DNA of 12,166 nt from Thermoflexales bacterium (GTDB lineage: Bacteria > Chloroflexota > Anaerolineae > B4-G1 > SLSP01): contig WFQZ01000307.1 of the NCBI GenBank assembly GCA_015486785.1, positions 1-12,166 on the forward strand, written 5' to 3'. Positions 1-5,929 of this stretch are shown in pieces; position 1 is the first letter of the stretch, and the number at the start of each line of letters is the position of its first letter. The position numbers and the translations under genes were made by a program. Below the pieces are notes generated by a model, which worked only from the letters and a program-made list of their open reading frames with translations, was not told the DNA's origin and ran no database searches.

Positions 1-1356
1 ATCACGCGGAACCCGATCCCGTCCCGCATTCTCCACTTTCATACCCTTCAGACGGTCGAGTATCGGTTGCACGTCACCGCTTAGGCGTGCTCCACGCACC
101 AGGATGCGGATGGTGGAGAGTTGGTTGTTCTTGATATCGCCCTTGAGACGAAGTTTGTTGACCCGCGCGGTCAGTTGGGCGTCCAGATCGAGGCGCAGTA
201 TGTGGTTTGCCATGCGGCGGGCCAAAGGCACGCTTTTGCTGGATTCGTCCAATTTCACCGGCGGCAGATGCCCCCGGACGGGATCTCTCACATCCACGCT
301 CTCCGACTGGTTCCAGTGGAGAGCGACGCGCCCGAACCCTTCCGCCCGCCGCTCGCCGATGCCGTTATCCAGGAGAGATTGGAGCTTGTCGACCGGGATG
401 TCGCTCTCGGCGCAGAAGGTGTAGATGCTCCCTGCGCGGGCGACGGGCACTTGGGGCAAAGGCAATCCCCACTTGCGATTGAATCCGCCCACGATTCCGC
501 TGTGGGAGAAAGTGTAATCATCAAGCAGTGTCAAAGAAACGCCCAGGCCGGTTTGCAGAATCTCTGGCGTGAGAAAGCCGGTGTAGTGACCATTCCCATC
601 CCGCAGAATGGCGTTGCTGAGCAATGTGAGAGAGAAGATATCACCCGCTTGAATCGTCTCCATCTCTTGGTTAGGGGCTTCTCTCCATTTACCCTTCAGA
701 GTCTGCGCCTTGATTTCTACCATGCCATAGCCCGCGCTACGCGAGCCCCCCATAAAGATGTCACCCTCCTGGAACAGTTGGACTACAGCATTGGCCGTTT
801 CATCACCGGAGCAGAGCACAAAGCCGATAAAGGTCTGCCCGGCGGCCAACGCCTCGTACTGAAAGATCGCACCGCTGCCTTCAGTGGCCCGACCCAGCAC
901 TCGATCCCGCTGGGTGTGGATGGTGATTTGCTTACGTGGCTCGTAGAGTGTTGCCACCCCATCATCGTCGAGGGTGCAGAACGGCTTGGCAACCTGGACG
1001 GGGTGGGAAATGGCTTCCTCATCGGGTTTTTCGAGGCTCAGGTCGTAGGCTGTGAACTCATCCCCGCTACCCTTCTCCTTGTACCAACTGGCGGGTGTAG
1101 GCAGGGCGCGTTTGTCGCCGTCGTCGGCGGGATAACCGTTCAGGAAGCATGTCTCACCATTGAAGAAAAGCCGTCGCGCCTGCGGGTCTGTAGCCAGGTC
1201 AGCGGTGGAGTGAGATCGCAGGTAACGGCTGACCAACGCGCCGCGTATCAGGCTGCCGGGGATGTAGGGGAGCGAGACAGAACTATTGGGGTCGCCCTCC
1301 ACCGCCGTCGCCAGCAACGGCTCTTTGAGGCGAATCTCGAAACGGATGGAGATCAT
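1..1356 (-). CDS. csx10: Csx10, type III-D CRISPR RAMP subunit (3' end beyond window)
   Basis: This reading frame is open from an ATG at 1356 to base 1, giving 452 codons with no stop, so the gene runs off the left edge. The protein looks like Csx10, the Cas5/RAMP-type subunit that marks type III-D effector complexes and helps hold the crRNA-Cas10 end of the complex. Visible RAMP signs are YIPGSLIRGAL at residues 31-41 near the N-terminus, a first glycine-rich loop GGSRSAGYG at 203-211, and a second, GIGERRAEGFGRV, at 332-344. This suggests two RAMP (ferredoxin-like) folds. The start overlaps the stop of the upstream Csm3-like gene as ATGA and has a GGAGG ribosome site seven bases before it, so translation is probably coupled. 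It could be another large RAMP protein, but the length, paired loops and neighbours fit Csx10. An opposite-strand open frame at 121-1374 is only its shadow. Confidence 0.8.
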   Translation of the reverse strand, partial: MISIRFEIRLKEPLLATAVEGDPNSSVSLPYIPGSLIRGALVSRYLRSHSTADLATDPQARRLFFNGETCFLNGYPADDGDKRALPTPASWYKEKGSGDEFTAYDLSLEKPDEEAISHPVQVAKPFCTLDDDGVATLYEPRKQITIHTQRDRVLGRATEGSGAIFQYEALAAGQTFIGFVLCSGDETANAVVQLFQEGDIFMGGSRSAGYGMVEIKAQTLKGKWREAPNQEMETIQAGDIFSLTLLSNAILRDGNGHYTGFLTPEILQTGLGVSLTLLDDYTFSHSGIVGGFNRKWGLPLPQVPVARAGSIYTFCAESDIPVDKLQSLLDNGIGERRAEGFGRVALHWNQSESVDVRDPVRGHLPPVKLDESSKSVPLARRMANHILRLDLDAQLTARVNKLRLKGDIKNNQLSTIRILVRGARLSGDVQPILDRLKGMKVENAGRDRVPRD

Positions 1357-2012
1357 CGGCGCACCTCCTCTTGAAAGTGGTTCCAGTGAGTCGCGGTCAC
1401 ATCCTGGTTGTCGTCTACTAACGTGGCCTGTACTCGTCCACGTCCGCGATTGCTTCCGGTGCCCACCCGGCGCAAGGCCTTGGTACAGGCAGCCAGGAGG
1501 GCCAGTGCGTCATCGTCCGGCGGTTGGATGAAGTGCAAATTAGCCTCGAAGGTAGTATCCCGCAAGACGACCCGCATGGCTCGCAAAGTCCCTTTCTCCG
1601 GCACGCCGCTTTCGTCCATTGCCGTCTGGCGACGGATGGTCGTCAGCGACTCCAACACATCGCCAGCAGTGTACTTCTGGGCGTCAATGTCAGCAGCGAC
1701 AGCCTGTCGCAAATCATCTGGCAAGCAGGCATCGCCAACGTGCAAAGCAGCAATGGTCTCCAGGGTGCTGCCGGGGGAACCGAAGAGGTATTGGACGGCC
1801 TTTTCCCAACGCTCGATTTTGTCAGCAGCAGCAAACTGCTTCAGTGCGAACAGAATGTTGGCCGCCTCCCCGGCGAGCAAACCCTTGAGCGTCCGGCCGC
1901 GCAAGTAAGGCATACCGTATTCATCGTGTTCCACCTCGGCGTCCACCAGTCCGGCCACACCATCGCCACGTCCAAAGGTGGTATCGCTCAGGAGAGTCAG
2001 TTTCAGCTTCAT
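1353..2012 (-). CDS. csm3: Csm3-like RAMP backbone subunit of type III-D complex
   Basis: A 219-residue RAMP protein of the Csm3/Cmr4 group, which in type III complexes polymerises along the crRNA and cuts the bound target RNA at 6-nt intervals. The N-terminal segment (FGRGDG at 13-18, then GLVDAEVEHDEYGMPYLRGR at 21-40, then TLKGLL) aligns by eye with the Csm3 pattern in which an Asp after the first glycine loop is catalytic; that makes Asp24 the likely nuclease residue. The glycine-rich loop RVGTGSNRGRGRV lies at 182-194. The start is taken at the ATG at 2012, not the longer frame opening at 2072, because GGAGG lies seven bases upstream and the ATG overlaps the Cas10 stop as ATGA. The stop likewise overlaps the Csx10 start. 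The family call is firm; that it cleaves RNA is inferred. Confidence 0.85.
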   Translation of the reverse strand: MKLKLTLLSDTTFGRGDGVAGLVDAEVEHDEYGMPYLRGRTLKGLLAGEAANILFALKQFAAADKIERWEKAVQYLFGSPGSTLETIAALHVGDACLPDDLRQAVAADIDAQKYTAGDVLESLTTIRRQTAMDESGVPEKGTLRAMRVVLRDTTFEANLHFIQPPDDDALALLAACTKALRRVGTGSNRGRGRVQATLVDDNQDVTATHWNHFQEEVRR

Positions 2013-3607
2013 CGTTTCACCTCCAAGGGGACGTAAAAGTCCATTGCCTCGATGGGGTCGAAATAGCCGCATACATCACCAACCCAGCCAGTTGCCTGCA
2101 TATCGTCTCCGGCCCCTTCCCACTGAGGCAGGTCACCGTAGAGGAGCAGGAAACGCTTTACGGAGTCTGGCCCATCACGCAACACCTCCCGCAGGGCCAT
2201 AACTTTATTGAGGTGTTCCGCAGCGGATTCCTTCAGTTCTATGACCACATGCTCAAAGTTGGGCCAATTGCCCCAGTCGCCGTCAGCCCGCAGAGGGAGC
2301 GGGCGCACGTAGAGTTTCCCGGCCCCAACAGTATATTCGCGGTCGCGTATCTCCTTGATGCTGCCCAGCAGACCTCCAGCAGCAAAGTGCCAATCCAGCG
2401 CAGAAAAGTCGGTGCCCTTTTGCCTAACGTACTGCTTGGCGTTTCCGGCCAGGGCCTCGCTCAGTTGATAGGCGCGGGCAAAGGGGTAGTGCGTCTTGAC
2501 GACGGCGATCCCGGCGCAGGCGTGCAGGTCGAGGTTGTGGTTTTGTGCTTCCTCCTCGAAATAACGCAAGTAGAGCGCGGCCAGCGGCAGCCCCAGCCGT
2601 CCATCGCAGACAAAGGTCACGTCGTCGCCGCCAAAGACGAGCGGGCGGAAAGGTAGTTTTCCGTCGCGCACTGGCACGGTTTTGGCGATCTGGGGATCGC
2701 CCCGGTCATCAAAGTCCATATTAGTGAGCAAATCTGTCACCGTGCGTCGGCAAGCATCCCCAGCAGCCTGAGCCACGTGGATGGATGCACTCCGCACCTT
2801 CTGGATGTAGGTCCGTGAATCCTCGTAGTTCTTAGCAATGACACGGAAGAAATCGCCCATCCCGTTGCCGTCGGCATGGACGACGGCGATGTAGCTCATC
2901 TCACCTTTGCTGCGTCCAAAATCGTCAAAATCGAGGGCAAATTCGTATTTGTCTCTCTGTACATCACCAGGTAAGAGTTGGCACAGCCAATCGTTAGCAC
3001 CCTGCACGGCCTCCAACTTAGCGCCCACCGCGTCAGAAATGGGAGTTGATTCACTTTTGGGCGCGCCGTGTTCAGCGTTGGTCGTCGTCGCCGGCAAGCC
3101 GGTGGATTGACAGGCTACCGTCATACCCATGCCGAGAAGCGGCGTCGAGGGGCGGCGGCTCTGCTTGTGGTGCATCAAGTGTTCCATTGCCTCCTGCACC
3201 TTGTCTCCCAGATAGTCCCGATCCCAATCCAGCGGAACGTGGACGGCGGCCAGTTCCAGATCGGGGGCTTCTTCGATGACCCAACGGCTCCACTGCGTTA
3301 CAAACTCTTGCGCTTTTTGCCTCTCGGCAAAGAGGATGACGACGTTTCCGCCGCCGACATAGACGACTTCGGCCAGCAGATGATTGTCTTCGATATGCTT
3401 GTTGTCATCTAACCGCCGTGCCGGATCGTCTGCTCGCGGGTCGGCAACGTTTGTCTCGCCCATACCTTCAAGTATTTGCAGCGGCCAGATTATGCTGGCC
3501 TGGCGCACCAGTTCGGAGGCTCCGATGTTCTCGCGCAATCGGTTGCTGCCAAAGATGTATTTTTGGATGCCGGGTGTGTCCAACACCGTCAATGTGTACT
3601 CAGGCAT
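2009..3607 (-). CDS. cas10: Cas10, type III CRISPR large subunit with active-looking cyclase and no HD domain
   Basis: A 532-residue Cas10. In this family the palm domain converts ATP to cyclic oligoadenylate when the complex binds target RNA. The protein opens directly with palm 1 (TPGIQKYIFGSNRLRENIGA at 11-30, the usual 'GIQ..IF...LR...GAS' signature), whose hairpin reads VGGGN at 84-88 and is probably inactive. Palm 2 has VVHADGNGMGDFF at 242-254 (Asp246) and the cyclase motif FGGDD at 325-329, both intact. The later segment CAGIAVVKTHYPFARAY at 364-380 is also typical of palm 2. No N-terminal HD nuclease is present, nor is a CxxC zinc ribbon obvious, so DNA cleavage by this subunit is unlikely. 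The ATG at 3607 has GGAGGG seven bases upstream and begins 18 bases after the stop of the CARF effector gene, so the two are probably co-transcribed. Confidence 0.92.
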   Translation of the reverse strand: MPEYTLTVLDTPGIQKYIFGSNRLRENIGASELVRQASIIWPLQILEGMGETNVADPRADDPARRLDDNKHIEDNHLLAEVVYVGGGNVVILFAERQKAQEFVTQWSRWVIEEAPDLELAAVHVPLDWDRDYLGDKVQEAMEHLMHHKQSRRPSTPLLGMGMTVACQSTGLPATTTNAEHGAPKSESTPISDAVGAKLEAVQGANDWLCQLLPGDVQRDKYEFALDFDDFGRSKGEMSYIAVVHADGNGMGDFFRVIAKNYEDSRTYIQKVRSASIHVAQAAGDACRRTVTDLLTNMDFDDRGDPQIAKTVPVRDGKLPFRPLVFGGDDVTFVCDGRLGLPLAALYLRYFEEEAQNHNLDLHACAGIAVVKTHYPFARAYQLSEALAGNAKQYVRQKGTDFSALDWHFAAGGLLGSIKEIRDREYTVGAGKLYVRPLPLRADGDWGNWPNFEHVVIELKESAAEHLNKVMALREVLRDGPDSVKRFLLLYGDLPQWEGAGDDMQATGWVGDVCGYFDPIEAMDFYVPLEVKR

Positions 3608-3625
3608 AAGTGTCCCTCCTTTCTC

Positions 3626-4852
3626 TCAAGCGGCGGTCTTGAACCACCGGTCCAGTTCTTGTCCCAGGTCAGCCAAATGCTGAGGCCCAAAGACCTTGAT
3701 TTTGCCCTTCGCGTCCCAGGCGCGGGCGACTTCGCGCTCGAATTTCTCCGGTTTGCTCCATCCAGAGATCAGCCCCACGCGGGCCTCGTCCCCGCCGAGT
3801 TGACGCACCCGCACGTAAGCCTCGAAAAGTTTGGATTTGACCAGGTGCTTTTCTACGCTAGTTGTGCAAGAGATACCGAAGAGTTGGTAGCCGCGCATCG
3901 CTGCCACGTCCAACTCGAGATCCACATCCGAACGGTCACGATCTGTCTTCAAATTCATTACGCAATCGTGCAGTTTCAATGGGCCGGCAACAGATACAAC
4001 GCTGTGCAACACATAATGCTCCAGCCATTCCCCATCTAACCATCGGCAAAGACGTTCGGGATCACGTTTGCGGAAAGGCCAACCCGGTATCTTGGCTGGG
4101 TCGAGCGGCAGTGTCTCACTGTCTTCTAGTCCCAGAGCCTCTCGCAGGGACTGTACGACCTCGGCGAGGCTTTCGTCCGTGGGCCATCTCAGCTCCAGAG
4201 TTCGTAATTCTCTTTTCGCTTTCCATCCGCTGCCGCTGTGTGCCTTTTGGCGTAACTCCTGATCACACCATTGCCGCCAATCACGCAGCCCGTCGCGGGA
4301 CGCCGCCTGCGCCAAAGCCTGAGCTACAGGCAACATCACGATGTTTTCATACGACTTGGGAGATCCTTTCTGGAAGAAAGCTCCATGCAGGTTCAGCAAA
4401 TCCTCGAGACTTGGCGTCACCCGCAGTAACACTTGCTCGCGCCACTGGGGACGGTCGATCCGCATTTCGAAGGTTTTAGCATCCAGATAGCTGAAAACGG
4501 CGTCAGACCGTATCTGTTCCACGGCCCGGTAGGCATGCACAGCCATCGCCTTGGTGCCACCGGTATAGTTCAGCCCTACGCTACCATCCAACTCCCCGAC
4601 CAGTGTGCGGATTCGGTTCTCAATGTCTTGCGCATCAGCCTCTACCACCGTTTGAGGCATCTTTACCCGGTACTTCTTGTCGCGCAAATACCGCTCCAAC
4701 CGCTCCGCCACCGTTGCAGTATCGCGTGAGTGGATGAGGTAAATCGTGCCGCCTTGAGCAAGCAACAATTTAGCAGCCACGTAATTCGGCAATGGATTAG
4801 TGCCGATTAACAAAAACAGGTTTTTCGTCTGAAATTGCTCCATGTCAGTCAT
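3626..4852 (-). CDS. CARF-domain effector with restriction-like nuclease fold (Card1/DUF1887-related)
   Basis: A 408-residue CRISPR ancillary effector predicted to be switched on by cyclic oligoadenylate from Cas10. The N-terminal CARF domain shows both usual ligand-pocket motifs: LLIGTNPLPNYVAAKLL at 14-30 and LNYTGGTKAMAVHAYRA at 94-110. The C-terminal half resembles the PD-(D/E)XK nuclease part of Card1/Can2-type proteins: GEWLEHYVLHSV at 274-285, ELDVAAMRGYQ at 313-323, ISCTTS at 327-332, then KLFEAYVRVRQLGGDEAR at 341-358. The expected E-x-K pair after the ELD strand is replaced by S-C-T, so the nuclease centre is unusual or altered. The length fits the Card1 class. The start ATG at 4852 has GGAGGAGA about five bases upstream. 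It is the first large gene of the operon that continues into cas10. The CARF domain is certain; the precise subfamily and nuclease activity are inferred. Confidence 0.85.
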   Translation of the reverse strand: MTDMEQFQTKNLFLLIGTNPLPNYVAAKLLLAQGGTIYLIHSRDTATVAERLERYLRDKKYRVKMPQTVVEADAQDIENRIRTLVGELDGSVGLNYTGGTKAMAVHAYRAVEQIRSDAVFSYLDAKTFEMRIDRPQWREQVLLRVTPSLEDLLNLHGAFFQKGSPKSYENIVMLPVAQALAQAASRDGLRDWRQWCDQELRQKAHSGSGWKAKRELRTLELRWPTDESLAEVVQSLREALGLEDSETLPLDPAKIPGWPFRKRDPERLCRWLDGEWLEHYVLHSVVSVAGPLKLHDCVMNLKTDRDRSDVDLELDVAAMRGYQLFGISCTTSVEKHLVKSKLFEAYVRVRQLGGDEARVGLISGWSKPEKFEREVARAWDAKGKIKVFGPQHLADLGQELDRWFKTAA

Positions 4853-4919
4853 CTATCTCCTCCTTCTTGCTCACCATCACATCCGTCACCGTCTCCAACC
4901 TCACACCCAACTCTCGCAT
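4845..4919 (-). CDS. Possible 24-codon leader ORF upstream of the CARF effector
   Basis: An ATG at 4919 preceded by GAGGAGG (six bases away) opens a 24-codon frame, MRELGVRLETVTDVMVSKKE followed by EIDD, ending in TGA at 4847-4845. The frame contains the ribosome site of the effector gene and overlaps its first eight bases in another frame, so the stop lies where it could re-initiate ribosomes on the effector ATG. The strong Shine-Dalgarno match argues that it is translated; the short length means chance cannot be excluded. No function can be read from the peptide. The remaining leader up to the terminator (4920-4980) shows only a weak promoter-like pair on the minus strand (ATGAAG, 17 bases, TAATCT at 4945-4940). 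Confidence 0.35.
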   Translation of the reverse strand: MRELGVRLETVTDVMVSKKEEIDD

Positions 4920-4980
4920 AAAGCACCTCCTCATTCAATAGATTACCACACCGCCCCGCGCTCTTCATCGGAGCAACCCC

Positions 4981-5014
4981 CGAAAAACCTCAGAGAAACC
5001 TCTGACGTTTTTCG
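4981..5014 (-). terminator. Hairpin terminator after the CARF-HTH gene
   Basis: Two bases after the minus-strand stop at 5017 lies a long inverted repeat. CGAAAAAC (4981-4988) pairs with GTTTTTCG (5007-5014), and TCAGAG (4990-4995) pairs with CTCTGA (5000-5005) around a four-base loop, with one C-C mismatch between the two stems. Both flanks carry runs of five A or T, so it could act in either direction. It separates the regulator transcript from the effector-cas10 operon, which therefore needs its own promoter in 4920-4980 unless there is read-through. Confidence 0.75.
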
Positions 5015-5016
5015 CC

Positions 5017-5898
5017 TCACCCTGTGCTATCATCATCGAAAAACAACCCAAATTTATCGTGTAGAAAATGATAGTCCAATCGTTTCTTTTCGTCAATTTC
5101 CCAGGCATTCCGGCACTCGCCCAAGATGACCGTTTTGTGCGTGTCCACCGTCTTGAGGCTGATGCACAGCACTTCCGCCACCTCTTGCGGCGACCGACCC
5201 GGCGCAAAGGCACGCAGCACCTCCAGTTGCCGGGTCGTCAACTGCGCCACCACCGCCTCACACCGCGCACGGTCGGAACGGTCCATCAAGCGGAGCGGGG
5301 CCGCGAGCATCTGTTCCGGCGTGGCCTGAGCCAGCGCCCGCAGGCCGGGGAAATACGCTCCCCACGGCGTCAACGGCACCTGGATCAACCGCACCCCGTC
5401 CGCCGGGCCGGCGTGCAAGATCGCCCCATCCCGCGCACGGGACAGAAACTCGCGCGGCGTGTACATGTGCCACGCCCGGTCGTACTGATCAAAGATCAAC
5501 ATCGCCGCCGACAGAGCCAGCAGCCCGATCATCCGCCGGCCCCCCGCCAGACACAGATGTATCCGCCGTCCCTGCACCTTGAGCGTGGACAGCACCTCGC
5601 GCACCACCTGCCAAGTCGCCACAGCATCTGCCTCCTGCCGAATGTCCCTCAGCGGGCGGACGTCGTCCCGGATCGCCACGTGGCGGAAACGGCAAGGACG
5701 ACCGGCGTGCGCGTAAAAATCGTCGGCGAACGCCCGCCCCAACTGGATCAACGCCCGCTGCACCCGCGCATCTTCCGGCGAAAGGTGCAGCACCACCACT
5801 TGCTCGACCTCCTCCCCCTGGGCCAGCAGCGCGTCCAGCGCGAACGTCACCACCTGCGCTTGCCCGCCCATCGTACTGACCAACACACTTGGATTCAT
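5017..5898 (-). CDS. CARF (Csx14/NE0113-like) protein with C-terminal LuxR-type helix-turn-helix
   Basis: A 293-residue two-domain protein. The N-terminal Rossmann-like CARF domain has STMGGQAQVVTFALDALL at 8-25 and CLAGGRRMIGLLALSAAML at 116-134. These match the paired motifs of the NE0113/Csx14 branch of CARF proteins, a branch in which some members cleave cyclic oligoadenylate. Residues 219-262 are a LuxR/GerE DNA-binding domain: LTTRQLEVLRAF, GRSPQEVAEVL, then ISLKTVDTHK. The protein is thus probably a transcription factor governed by the Cas10 second messenger. Known CARF regulators such as Csa3 use a winged helix, so the LuxR-type partner is less usual. The start is taken at the ATG at 5898, where AAGGA lies six bases upstream; an ATG at 5904 is too close to the site, and the frame opening at 5943 lacks one. 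It is divergent from the Csx3 fusion gene, only 26 bases away, and ends at a terminator. Confidence 0.82.
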   Translation of the reverse strand: MNPSVLVSTMGGQAQVVTFALDALLAQGEEVEQVVVLHLSPEDARVQRALIQLGRAFADDFYAHAGRPCRFRHVAIRDDVRPLRDIRQEADAVATWQVVREVLSTLKVQGRRIHLCLAGGRRMIGLLALSAAMLIFDQYDRAWHMYTPREFLSRARDGAILHAGPADGVRLIQVPLTPWGAYFPGLRALAQATPEQMLAAPLRLMDRSDRARCEAVVAQLTTRQLEVLRAFAPGRSPQEVAEVLCISLKTVDTHKTVILGECRNAWEIDEKKRLDYHFLHDKFGLFFDDDSTG

Positions 5899-5929
5899 AC
5901 TCATTCCTTTCACGAGGTGTAATGATGAA
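5894..5929. promoter_or_regulatory. Compact divergent start region between CARF-HTH and Csx3-AAA genes
   Basis: The two start codons (minus 5898, plus 5925) are separated by 26 bases holding both ribosome sites: AAGGA on the minus strand (5907-5903) and GAGGTG on the plus strand (5914-5919). The two starts sit in similar surroundings on opposite strands, AATGAGTATGAA on the minus strand (5905-5894) and AATGATGAA on the plus strand (5921-5929), which makes an imperfect inverted repeat about 15 bases apart. The promoters must lie within the opposing genes, so 5' leaders overlap. The symmetry could be an operator for a dimeric LuxR-type protein, or simply the result of two similar start sites. 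Confidence 0.45.

Noticed and set aside
121..1374. Long plus-strand open frame (417 codons) opposite csx10
   Set aside because: The opposite minus-strand frame has RAMP motifs, a good ribosome site and an ATGA junction; the plus frame has no recognisable domain and is an artefact of codon composition.
5068..5922. Plus-strand open frame of 284 codons opposite the CARF-HTH gene
   Set aside because: Composition rich in Arg, His, Pro and Gln, no domain, and the minus-strand frame carries clear CARF and LuxR motifs.
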